A DNA stretch of 15,551 nucleotides. It comes from UBA6136 sp964386975. Its GTDB lineage: Bacteria > Pseudomonadota > Gammaproteobacteria > Methylococcales > Methylococcaceae. The DNA lies in contig CAYLUS010000048.1 in the NCBI GenBank assembly GCA_964386975.1, positions 1-15,551 on the forward strand, given 5' to 3'. Positions 7,298-14,763 of this stretch are shown here, piece after piece; the stretch's first letter is position 1; each line of letters opens with the position of its first letter. The notes under the pieces are model-generated. The model was not told where the DNA came from and did no database searches. It saw only the letters and a list, made by a program, of their open reading frames with translations. The translations under genes were made by a program, and so were the position numbers.

Positions 7298-8869
7298 ATG
7301 GAGGCATCCAGAACAAGGCGTGGGTGGCTGCTCCTAGCCTCCTGTGAACCTCCAAGCCGTCGTCGAAAGGGTTCGCGGAGGCTCTGGTTGGGTGCTCTCT
7401 GCATGTGCTCACTGTCTTCCCTTCTAGGGTGTGCGAGCGAGCCTGAGCTATTTCGGGTCTCGGAGGTGCAAGACCCTATGACGGCTGCCCCCATCAATCA
7501 TTTTGAACGCTGGAAGGGCGAGCGTTTCTCGGATGTTCCAAGGCTCCGGTCGACGCTGGTCATCCCCAAGGCGAACCAAGCCCTTCGCCCAGACAGCGTG
7601 CATGAGCTCTCTGAGTTAATTGATTTTGGTCTTCGTCAGAACCCTCTAACCCGAAAAGCTTGGGAGGAGTCAAGGGTTGCTGCGGCATCGCTCGGTATCG
7701 CAGAGTCAGCATGGCTTCCGGCACTTGAAGCGCAGTTATCGGGCGGTTATTGGCGTTATCCGTTCCCGACCCCAGGGACCGCAATTGCACTTGCTGGAAC
7801 AACCGTTTACCCAACGCTGCATCTGAGTTGGACACTGTTCGATCGAGCCAGAAGCCCCGAGATCGAACGTGCCGCCCAGCAACTGTTTGCCACCAACCTG
7901 TCTTTGAATCGGAACCTTCAGGATGTGACCTACCACATTCAGCAGGCGTACTTCGGCCTGCTCGCCGCGCGGGCCCGGGTCGAGGCTGGGGAAGTCACTC
8001 TGAAACAGAGCACGCGGAATGCAGATGCCATCAGAGCCAAGCTGTCGAATGGTCTTGCGACTCAGCCGGAATATCTGCTTGCCGCACAGGATCAGGCGCG
8101 CTCGGCGTATGAGCTTCAGGGTGCTCGGGGTCAGGTCATGGAAAAAGAGGCTGAACTTGCTCAGGAGATCGGAACCCGGCCGGATCATCCGCTTAACCTT
8201 AGAAGTCTTTACTCGGAGGAGTTACCGGCTGACTCCGAGCGGTCAGCCGATGAAATCATTGACCTTGCTCTTCAGCAACGGCCGGATCTCGGCGCAAAGC
8301 TCGCGGAATTGCGCGCAAGGGATGCGGAAATACGAAAGGCCGAGGCAACATTCTGGCCCCAGTTTTCTTTGCAGGCAGATGGGGGTTGGAAGATTTGGAA
8401 TTATTACAACGCTGAAAGGAATGTTGAACAGAGCGGCTATCAGAATGTCAGTTCAAGCCAGCCCTTGTTGGACGGCTATCTTCAGATGAACTGGAATTTG
8501 TTCGAGGGTTTTTCGGGGGTGAACACGATCAAGCAGGCCGAGTCCAGAAGAAATGCGGCACAAGCGGCATTTGATGCTTTGCAACTTAAGATCATGAAAG
8601 AGACTTGGAAGGCTTATGCCGACTTCAAGACTTCCGTCCGAAAGCGGGAATTCGCCCTGGCAATGCTAAGAGCGTCCGAAAATGCCTACGAGGGAGCCCT
8701 CAAATCCTATGAGGCGGGAGTTGCGACCGTGATCGAGCTTATTACGGCCGAGCGAAATCTGGCTCAGGCACGCTACACCGACATTGACAGTCGAGCCTCA
8801 CTTCTCGTTTCAGTTGCAGCGCTGGTCTATACCAGTGGAACCGCCACATCTGCCGACGAATCACCCTGA
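7298..8869 (+). CDS. mdtP: Outer-membrane efflux lipoprotein (TolC/NodT family, MdtP-like)
   Basis: Outer-membrane channel expected to complete the exporter encoded on the other strand. After a basic stretch (SRRRKGSRRLWL) comes a hydrophobic segment and lipobox LLGC, as in NodT-type lipoproteins. Two OEP repeats follow, the first beginning near LSELIDFGLRQNP and the second near IIDLALQQRPDLGAK, each with long helical coiled-coil regions. The start is uncertain: GTG 7277, ATG 7292 and ATG 7298 lack good ribosome binding sites, while TTG 7388 has a perfect GGAGG but would remove the positive charges before the hydrophobic core. From ATG 7298 it has 523 residues. In E. coli the equivalent gene follows mdtO on the same strand; here it is divergent. 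Confidence 0.82.
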   Translation: MEASRTRRGWLLLASCEPPSRRRKGSRRLWLGALCMCSLSSLLGCASEPELFRVSEVQDPMTAAPINHFERWKGERFSDVPRLRSTLVIPKANQALRPDSVHELSELIDFGLRQNPLTRKAWEESRVAAASLGIAESAWLPALEAQLSGGYWRYPFPTPGTAIALAGTTVYPTLHLSWTLFDRARSPEIERAAQQLFATNLSLNRNLQDVTYHIQQAYFGLLAARARVEAGEVTLKQSTRNADAIRAKLSNGLATQPEYLLAAQDQARSAYELQGARGQVMEKEAELAQEIGTRPDHPLNLRSLYSEELPADSERSADEIIDLALQQRPDLGAKLAELRARDAEIRKAEATFWPQFSLQADGGWKIWNYYNAERNVEQSGYQNVSSSQPLLDGYLQMNWNLFEGFSGVNTIKQAESRRNAAQAAFDALQLKIMKETWKAYADFKTSVRKREFALAMLRASENAYEGALKSYEAGVATVIELITAERNLAQARYTDIDSRASLLVSVAALVYTSGTATSADESP

Positions 8870-8885
8870 GCGACGAGGGATTTGC

Positions 8886-10181
8886 TCAGCGTGTCTGCCC
8901 GTCGGCAATTGGCGATCTGTCTCTCTCCTGGTTCAGGTCCCGTTCGAGAAGCGCCTCGTAGATGGGCAATTCGTTTAGAGCATCAGCGATGAAACTTGCC
9001 ACAAAGGTCGAAATGAACAGAGGGATGATGATCGAATAGGCCCCGGTCATTTCGATAGTGAGGATGATGGCGGTCAGGGGCGCCCTTGCGACTGATGCAA
9101 ACAAGGCGGACATGCCGACCAAGGCTGCAGCCCCATTGGATGGCAGTTCTCCGATCCACGGTCCCTCCACGCTCGAAGTCACCCCAATCCCTGTAAGAGC
9201 GCCGAGAATGAGGATGGGTGAGAAAATCCCGCCGGCCGACCCGGTTGAGTAACTACCCAGGGTCAGAAGTAATCGTGCAAGCATGAGCAGAATTGGAATC
9301 CCCCATGCGACGCGTCCATTCACTCTAAGCGTCTCGTCCAGAAGTTGTTGCCCGGTTCCGGCGAGATTGGGCGCTCTCCAGGCAAACCAGGCCAGTGCGA
9401 GGGCCATCAATAGCAGGAATCCATATCGTGCGGCCGCTCTCAGTCGTCCCGCTACCGCCGAACAGACCAGCAACAGCCGGTTGAATGCAATTCCCGCGAA
9501 GCCACAGAAAATACCGATCAAAAGGAAAGAGGGCAGGGTGGCAATGTTCGGAGGATTTGGAAGGTCAACCTCAAGAAGTGGCAGTTGGCCCATGATGGAT
9601 CGGCAGACAATGTCGGCAACCAGACAAGCAAGAGCGGTTGAAAAGAATGCGACCGGTCCTGTGATTCCAAGTTCTTCAATGATGAAGGTCAACCCGGACA
9701 GTGGGGCATTAAAGGCCCCGGAGAGGCCAGCTGCACTGCCTGCTGAAATTAGCGTCTGTCGCAGAGATTTGTCGTTCTCAAACCCCCATAACTTTGCCAT
9801 GAGGGCGCCAAGTGCCCCACCCATCTGTACCGTAGGACCTTCCCTTCCAAGAGCCATTCCCGCAGAAATGCCGATGCATCCGCTGCTGAACTTGGTGAGC
9901 AGTCGAACGGGCTTGATGTGTCGATAACCGGAGACTACGCCCTTTAGGTGGGGGATACCGCTGCCTGAGGCTTCCGGACAGAATCGTCTGACCAGCCAGG
10001 CGGCAAGGCCAATCAGGGCAAAGACACCTGCAAAGGTGAAACAGAAGCCGGTCGCGCCATAAGGTTTTAGCTGGTTAACCCAGCTGGATCTCAAGGACTC
10101 ACCCGCAGAAAGACAGCCTCTGAATCCGACGGCAACCAGCGCGGATAAGAGCCCGAGGAGGAGGGAGGGAAGGAAGAACAA
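8886..10181 (-). CDS. clcA: CLC-family Cl-/H+ antiporter (ClcA-like)
   Basis: Membrane exchanger of chloride for protons, usually linked to acid resistance or charge compensation. The three signature regions are present: GSGIP (73-77, Ser74 coordinating Cl-), GREGP (112-116, gating Glu114) and GGIFSP (317-322), plus Tyr408 in PIYEALLERDL, matching the E. coli Tyr445 site. The FIIEE segment (Glu169/Glu170) keeps the internal proton glutamate, which favours an antiporter over a channel. There is no CBS domain. Of 431 residues the first are already hydrophobic, so the N-terminus is shorter than in E. coli ClcA; the only start before an upstream in-frame stop is TTG 10181. Its stop lies 16 bases from that of the convergent efflux-channel gene. 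Gene symbol by similarity of motifs. Confidence 0.9.
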   Translation of the reverse strand: MFFLPSLLLGLLSALVAVGFRGCLSAGESLRSSWVNQLKPYGATGFCFTFAGVFALIGLAAWLVRRFCPEASGSGIPHLKGVVSGYRHIKPVRLLTKFSSGCIGISAGMALGREGPTVQMGGALGALMAKLWGFENDKSLRQTLISAGSAAGLSGAFNAPLSGLTFIIEELGITGPVAFFSTALACLVADIVCRSIMGQLPLLEVDLPNPPNIATLPSFLLIGIFCGFAGIAFNRLLLVCSAVAGRLRAAARYGFLLLMALALAWFAWRAPNLAGTGQQLLDETLRVNGRVAWGIPILLMLARLLLTLGSYSTGSAGGIFSPILILGALTGIGVTSSVEGPWIGELPSNGAAALVGMSALFASVARAPLTAIILTIEMTGAYSIIIPLFISTFVASFIADALNELPIYEALLERDLNQERDRSPIADGQTR

Positions 10182-10632
10182 TCCGATGTTTATCTTTGTT
10201 CAATGCGATATGTCGGGCATGCGCCTCAGATTGCGGGCTTTTTTTCATTCATTTCACCGTAAGAAGCGGCAGAAAACCTGACTTGCTGCAGGAAGGCCAC
10301 CAAGCGGGTCCAAATCCACCGCTGGCATTTTTTCTATTTGAGCGATTTCATGCGCACATGGATCAGTCACTGCGGCAACTTTTAAAATGGGCGGACCGCG
10401 ATGGCTGTCTCTCCATGAGCAGGGACCCTGTATCAAGCAGAGGAGACATCAATGCGCTTGGGGACGCTTCGCCCGTATCGTCCGGATTTCGGTCAAGGAC
10501 CTCATGAGCCAAACAGGGTGGCTAGCCCCAAAGCGGAAATGGAGATTGAAGGTACACGTAACAGGCAAGGGGAGGGTCACTTCGTGCCCCCAAGGTCCAA
10601 GTGTTTTCGGCATAAACTGATAGACTGATTCC
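10182..10632. other. 451-bp divergent intergenic region between CLC antiporter and nhaD
   Basis: This region must hold the promoters of both ion-transport genes. Open frames within it (for example 10196-10507 plus) show no domain and poor start signals. A T7 run at 10239-10245 follows GCGGGC but has no pairing arm, so it is not a convincing terminator. The right-hand 140 bases can fold into the candidate leader described separately. No sigma70 pair with good spacing was found for either gene. Confidence 0.5.
10491..10598 (+). promoter_or_regulatory. Candidate structured 5' leader of nhaD
   Basis: GGACCT (10497-10502) and AGGTCC (10593-10598) are exact complements that could close a 102-base domain ending 34 bases before nhaD. 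Inside are a hairpin with arms GGG-T-CAC and GTGCCC around TTC (10574-10589) and a weaker GGG/CCC hairpin near 10516-10529. An alternative hairpin, GGTC-AAG-GACC (10491-10501), would compete with the closing stem. Li+ and Na+ riboswitches are known upstream of some Na+/H+ antiporter genes, but I could not match this to a known consensus. Pairings of this size can occur by chance. Confidence 0.25.
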
Positions 10633-12078
10633 ATGACAATCAAATACTGGATCACCGTGCTTCAGCGTTCCATTTGGCTACTTCTAACCACCGTCCTTTT
10701 GACCGTTACCCGTGTTGCTTGGGGAGAGGAAATCAGCAACCGGCAGGATCTGACCAGCCACTGGGTTGGTTTTTTTGCCCTGGCGGTTTTTATCAGCGCC
10801 TACTGTCTGGTTGTCCTTGAGGAAGTCATTGAGCTTCGAAAGTCAAAGCCAATGATGTTGGCTGCCGCCCTCATTTGGGTCGCCATCGCCATCGTCTATG
10901 GTCAGATGGGAGACTCGGCCGCGGCAGAAAAGGCCATTCGCCATGATGTATTGGAGTATGGAGAGCTGTTGCTCTTCCTCATGGTATCCATCGCCTATGT
11001 GAATGCGATGGACGAGCGGGGCGTCTTTAACAGCCTCCGTGCCTGGCTTATCCAGACAGGATTAAGCTACCGACAGCTGTTCTGGTTGACCGGTTTTCTG
11101 GCATTTTTCATTTCTTCTGTTTCCAATAACATGACAACTGCCATGCTGATGTGTGCTGTTGTTATGGCTGTAGGAAAAGATGATCCCAAATTTGTGTCGG
11201 TCTGTTGCGTCAATACAGTGGTTGCCGCAAACGCTGGGGGCGCCTTCTGCCCATTTGGTGACATCACGACGCTGATGGTTTGGCAAAAGGGGATTCTTGG
11301 GTTCGGCTCTTTCTTTGTGCTGTTCTTACCCTCTCTGGTGAACTTTCTGGTGCCGGCAATCTTCATGCATTTTGCGATTCCAAACAAATATCCCCGTCGC
11401 TTGAAGGGATCTGTAACCATGCGCCGGGGCGCTCGGCGGATCGTCATCTTGTTCCTGCTTACGATCCTGACCGCGGTGGCTTTTGAGAATATCCTGCATC
11501 TACCGGCGGCGGTCGGGATGATGGCCGGATTCACTTACCTGCAGTTTTTCTCCTATTTCATGCAGATCACTAGCAAGAACAATGAAACCATTCCGGTTTC
11601 GATGCGCGGGGAGCCGTCTGAGTCGCATCGATTTGATGTCTTTAGCCAGCTGGCCTCCATGGAATGGGACACGTTACTTTTCTTCTACGGCATTGTGCTA
11701 TGCGTGGGGGGGATCAACTTTCTGGGATATCTGACCCTTGCATCCGATTTGATGTATGGCCATCTAGGCCCCACCACATCCAACGTGGTTGTAGGGATCG
11801 TCTCAGCGCTCGTAGATAACATCCCGGTCATGTATGCAATTCTCTCGATGCACCCGGAGATGTCTTCTGGTCAGTGGTTGCTGGTGACCTTGACCGCTGG
11901 TGTAGGTGGCAGCCTACTCTCTGTGGGCTCGGCAGCAGGAGTTGCCTTGATGGGGCAGGCGAAGGGTGTTTACACGTTTATGGTGCACCTTCGTTGGTTT
12001 CCCTTCATCCTGCTCGGCTACGCCGCCTCTATCCTCGTTCACTTTTGGCTCAATGCGCAGTATTTCTCCCCCGCATAA
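10633..12078 (+). CDS. nhaD: NhaD-family Na+/H+ antiporter
   Basis: Inner-membrane antiporter of the ion-transporter superfamily, expelling Na+ (or Li+) in exchange for protons. The 481-residue protein has a signal-like first helix ending near VAWGEE, the characteristic LTSHWVGFFALAVF segment, and about twelve further helices. Conserved blocks include GDITTLMVW (Asp210, Thr212, Thr213), SALVDNIPVMYAIL and GSLLSVGSAAGVALMG. Where typical NhaD proteins read PIADNLTTALLMC, this one reads SVSNNMTTAMLMC, so a conserved Asp is Asn165 and the preceding Pro is Ser. ATG 10633 has no visible Shine-Dalgarno; GTG 10657 is an alternative that gives a neat signal peptide. The window carries no nhaR-like regulator. 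Confidence 0.92.
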   Translation: MTIKYWITVLQRSIWLLLTTVLLTVTRVAWGEEISNRQDLTSHWVGFFALAVFISAYCLVVLEEVIELRKSKPMMLAAALIWVAIAIVYGQMGDSAAAEKAIRHDVLEYGELLLFLMVSIAYVNAMDERGVFNSLRAWLIQTGLSYRQLFWLTGFLAFFISSVSNNMTTAMLMCAVVMAVGKDDPKFVSVCCVNTVVAANAGGAFCPFGDITTLMVWQKGILGFGSFFVLFLPSLVNFLVPAIFMHFAIPNKYPRRLKGSVTMRRGARRIVILFLLTILTAVAFENILHLPAAVGMMAGFTYLQFFSYFMQITSKNNETIPVSMRGEPSESHRFDVFSQLASMEWDTLLFFYGIVLCVGGINFLGYLTLASDLMYGHLGPTTSNVVVGIVSALVDNIPVMYAILSMHPEMSSGQWLLVTLTAGVGGSLLSVGSAAGVALMGQAKGVYTFMVHLRWFPFILLGYAASILVHFWLNAQYFSPA

Positions 12079-12512
12079 TTCATGAGTTCCCGGACTGGTT
12101 GAACGGATGACTCTGTTACGGGGGGAGTCGAGTAGGTTGAAGTGGGGGTTGTCAACTAGCGGGATGAGCCTTGCAAGTACAGCTTCCTTGAGCGCCCCTT
12201 GGAGCTCATAAAATCCTGGGGCGAGCCTACACAACAATGGCACCCTCCCAAAGGCAGCCGCCGAACATGTCTAATCACGGGCTCATGCCCGAAGTCATTC
12301 ATCGGTTTCCGATCGGGTCAAGCAAGAAGCCAGAGAATACCCGTTGCGGGGCTCACGCCGCAGATGTCGGGTAGTGGCAGTGGAGTAATCCATCGCCGCT
12401 ACCCGACCCATAGCGCTCGAATCAGAGTGGTGGGGAAGAGTTGGGAACTGGCAAGAAATCGGCATCAGCCGATGCAGCCAACCTGACTCTTGATCTCCGC
12501 ATCTGGTGGGCT
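12079..12512. other. 434-bp hairpin-rich non-coding spacer between convergent genes
   Basis: Convergent genes usually need only a short spacer for terminators, but here 434 bases lack a convincing gene. Open frames (12199-12486 plus, 11914-12243 minus) have no recognised domain. The stretch holds several perfect small hairpins: CGGGC-TCAT-GCCCG (12278-12291), ATCGG-TTT-CCGAT (12301-12313), TGCGG/CCGCA (near 12345-12363) and ATCGGC-ATCA-GCCGAT (12458-12473), plus the long one at 12366-12407. None is followed by a T-run. Possible explanations are a small RNA, a relic of a mobile element, or a set of protein-binding palindromes. Confidence 0.5.
12366..12407. repeat. Long inverted repeat / strong hairpin
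   Basis: Arms GTCGGGTAGTGGC (12366-12378) and GCCGCTACCCGAC (12395-12407) pair over 13 positions with one G-T wobble. The loop contains a further TGGA/TCCA stem around GTAA. A competing pairing exists, in which TACCCG (about 12338-12343) pairs with CGGGTA (12368-12373) enclosing the TGCGG/CCGCA hairpin, so the two folds exclude each other. There is no poly-T on either strand, so it is not a standard intrinsic terminator. Confidence 0.6.
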
Positions 12513-14060
12513 CTACTCGCTACCCGGAGTCGTAACGTTGATGACCCCCATCATGCCGTTGTCTTCATGGCCCAAAATGTGGCAGTGGAGCACATAGGGG
12601 CCCACAAGCTTCTGAAAACGAGTACGGACCACGATTTCACCGGGAGTCAGATTTCCAGATGCATCCTGTGTCGCAAAGGGAACACCATAGGTATCCACAT
12701 GACTCCGGGCCGTTTGCGACACACCATTGATCGACATGACTTGCATGTCGTTTACATGCACGTGAATCGGGTGAATTTCCTGCGAGTAATTCTTTATAAC
12801 CCATTCCTCGACCGTATCGGTCTTTGGTGTAGCGTCGACATAGTTCGGATCAAACTGGCGTTGATTCAGATAGAACTGCTCGCTTTCAGTGTTCTCACTC
12901 AGTTCAATAACCCGGGTTTGGTTGACTTTGGCTTTCGAAAGATCATCCAGCGTGGCAAGTGTGCTCGGGAGAGGGGCTAGATTCACTGGGTTCCCCTCCA
13001 CGATGACCGTGGCCATCAGTGCATAGGGGTAACTGTCACCCACGGGGCCGTTCGAGTAGGGCTCCGTGACCAGAGAGAAATGTCCCGCGGTAGGTGCCTG
13101 CACCAAAACATCAAAGCGTTTACCCGGTGGCATCAAGAGATTTTCGGACCTCAACGGCTGTGTGTAGGGGTTGCCATCCTCATCAATAATCGTGAGGGTA
13201 AGTCCAGGTGCTGCCAGGGAATAGAAGATATCGGCACTGATATTCCCAATATGCCAGAGCTGTGTTTCACCGGGCCGCATCCGAATAACCGGCTGGATCT
13301 GGCCATTGATGGTGCGGGTGGTCGGTGCGTTGGAGTCTATGTCGGCTGACGGTATGGTGTTTTTTTTGCCCAGTTGGAAATCTTTAAGTCCGAGGAATTT
13401 TTGTTCGATGCCCCGCAGTTCCGCCGGAAGCAGGCTTTCAAGACCCCGTGTATAGATGAGGCCGGAGAGGCCACCAAATACCTGCGCCTCTGTCAGGCCA
13501 TGATAGTGGGGGTGATACCAGTAGCTGCCCGGTGGCATATCAGATGGAACCTTGTAGTTGTAGGTAAAGGATTTTCCGTGATCCAGCTCGACAAAAATAT
13601 TGTCCTGATTACCGGTGGGTGAAACTGTGAAACCATGGGTGTGCAGATTGGTTTCTTCGCCAAGTTTGTTGACAAGGGTTGCAACTAGATTGTCACCCGG
13701 ATTGATGGCGATCACGGGGGGCATGAAGCTGAAGTCGTAACTCTGATTCCCGGATGAGACCGCATAAACGCGGGCCCCGATGTTTTGCCCAGCAATCTCG
13801 ACCGTTTTCCTTGCAGCGGTCAGTCGCACGTCCAGCCTTCCATTTTTGCTCGAGATGATGGGCGGATTCTTGAAAGGTAAGCCCACGACCCAATTTTTTA
13901 TGGCAGGCTCACTCCTCCGTGGATCCCCTCCATGCAGAGCCCCTCGGATCTGCTCCGATGGATCACCTGCTGAGTGAGCCCCTGGAGCTGCATCTATGCT
14001 TTTGGCTGGAAGGCTAAAAATGATTGCCAGTGCACATGCGAGTCGGAGAGAAGATGTCAT
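12513..14060 (-). CDS. Sec-exported multicopper oxidase (second copy in window)
   Basis: Second laccase-like oxidase, 515 residues, clearly different from the one at 1685-3538. A Sec-type signal (residues 1 to about 24, cleavage near SIDA-AP) replaces the Tat signal, and there is no Met-rich insert. Copper ligands are complete: H140-T-H142, H183-P-H185-Y-H187, H430-x2-H433-V-H435, H492-C493-H494, H498 and the axial Met503. The intact trinuclear and type-1 sites indicate an active O2-reducing enzyme in the periplasm; the substrate (metal or phenolic) cannot be read from the sequence. ATG 14060 gives a good signal peptide but has no clear Shine-Dalgarno. Two operator-like 13-mers lie just upstream. 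It runs convergent to nhaD and downstream of the yceK-like gene on the same strand. Confidence 0.9.
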   Translation of the reverse strand: MTSSLRLACALAIIFSLPAKSIDAAPGAHSAGDPSEQIRGALHGGDPRRSEPAIKNWVVGLPFKNPPIISSKNGRLDVRLTAARKTVEIAGQNIGARVYAVSSGNQSYDFSFMPPVIAINPGDNLVATLVNKLGEETNLHTHGFTVSPTGNQDNIFVELDHGKSFTYNYKVPSDMPPGSYWYHPHYHGLTEAQVFGGLSGLIYTRGLESLLPAELRGIEQKFLGLKDFQLGKKNTIPSADIDSNAPTTRTINGQIQPVIRMRPGETQLWHIGNISADIFYSLAAPGLTLTIIDEDGNPYTQPLRSENLLMPPGKRFDVLVQAPTAGHFSLVTEPYSNGPVGDSYPYALMATVIVEGNPVNLAPLPSTLATLDDLSKAKVNQTRVIELSENTESEQFYLNQRQFDPNYVDATPKTDTVEEWVIKNYSQEIHPIHVHVNDMQVMSINGVSQTARSHVDTYGVPFATQDASGNLTPGEIVVRTRFQKLVGPYVLHCHILGHEDNGMMGVINVTTPGSE

Positions 14061-14070
14061 GGTTGATGGT

Positions 14071-14126
14071 TTACCCTGGGTATGTAGGGCATTCAGCGAC
14101 TTTCATTGAGTGCTAACCCTAGGTAT
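14071..14126. promoter_or_regulatory. Two operator-like 13-mers upstream of second multicopper oxidase
   Basis: TTACCCTGGGTAT (14071-14083) and TAACCCTAGGTAT (14114-14126) match at 11 of 13 positions in the same orientation with starts 43 bases apart, about four helical turns. The first contains a perfect palindrome, TACCC-T-GGGTA, and sits only 11 bases upstream of ATG 14060; the second is less symmetric. The arrangement suggests a regulator binding cooperatively. GC-centred palindromes flanked by TA recall CsoR/RcnR-type sites, but no such regulator is in the window and the link is a guess. Confidence 0.4.
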
Positions 14127-14227
14127 AGATTCACGAATTTGAGGACTAATCCACACGAAGGGCAATCATTGATCCACCTTCGCTGCTCATGATCTGGTGG
14201 GGCCAAAGGCTCTATGAGTCCCGTGGT

Positions 14228-14539
14228 TTACTGCGGGGGAGTTTCGCTGGGTCGGATCGCCATGCGGGTCAGGTCATAAGGCAGAGCGATGGTATCAAAG
14301 GCCGCAGAAATCGGCAGATCTGCAAGCAACATTGGCACGACGACAACCGGTGTCCACACCGGCCCCTTAAGATTTCCCTCAAAGGCACTGCTAAGATCGG
14401 AAAAATCGGTCGCAACCCCGGGATATACGGTCCAGTCGGCATCTGCTCGATCGACACGGCTACGGATGCTGGAACAGCCCGAATCACCCGCCATCAGAGC
14501 GAGGAGGAGAGGAAGGGCGATGGCCTTGCTGTGGTTCAT
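14228..14539 (-). CDS. YceK/YidQ-family lipoprotein
   Basis: A 103-residue lipoprotein of unknown function. The signal peptide is followed by GDSGC (Cys22), a non-canonical lipobox because position -3 is Asp. The mature part has the family's YPGV segment (39-42) and the C-terminal DLPISAAFDTIALPYDL (74-90), close to the DLPFS...DTxLLPYDL pattern of YceK/YidQ proteins. ATG 14539 has GGAG (complement of 14549-14552) at good spacing. The next gene on the strand, a multicopper oxidase, starts 167 bases downstream with its own operator-like sites, so co-transcription is uncertain. Confidence 0.75.
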   Translation of the reverse strand: MNHSKAIALPLLLALMAGDSGCSSIRSRVDRADADWTVYPGVATDFSDLSSAFEGNLKGPVWTPVVVVPMLLADLPISAAFDTIALPYDLTRMAIRPSETPPQ

Positions 14540-14763
14540 GGTGGTGGTCTCCGAGGAATTTCCGATCTCAATCCTGTGGCCGGATAGAATGGTATGTGGT
14601 GGACGCTAAGACAAATCGTTGGAAACGTCAAACGTCTATTCCAGATTCTCCTTATGGCAGTGAATGACGGGAAATCAGTAATATCAACGATGGCACGGAT
14701 CACTTGCGATTCGGTGTTAAGGGCGTAGCCAGTTTTATGTGGTGTCAGGTTCAAAAGGGTCAA

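Noticed and set aside
10233..10245. GCGGGC followed by seven T as an intrinsic terminator
   Set aside because: No upstream GCCCGC arm, and it lies between divergent genes where no plus-strand terminator is needed.
10196..10507. Open frame of 103 codons between the CLC gene and nhaD
   Set aside because: TTG start, no Shine-Dalgarno, no domain; more likely regulatory DNA.
11914..12243. Minus-strand frame with a protein-like stretch (ALKEAVLARLIPLVDNP)
   Set aside because: It mostly overlaps nhaD antisense, starts at GTG without a ribosome binding site, and no family could be named.
12270..12475. Integron attC sites as an explanation for the hairpins
   Set aside because: No matching RYYYAAC/GTTRRRY pair flanks any of the hairpins, and no cassette-like genes or integrase are present.
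12199..12486. Open frame of 95 codons in the nhaD/oxidase spacer
   Set aside because: The frame runs through dense hairpins and shows no domain or start signal; read as non-coding.
14623..14636. Tandem AAACGTC-AAACGTC between the yceK-like and Cys-rich lipoprotein genes
   Set aside because: Only two 7-base units with no symmetry or clear promoter context; too weak to call a regulatory site.
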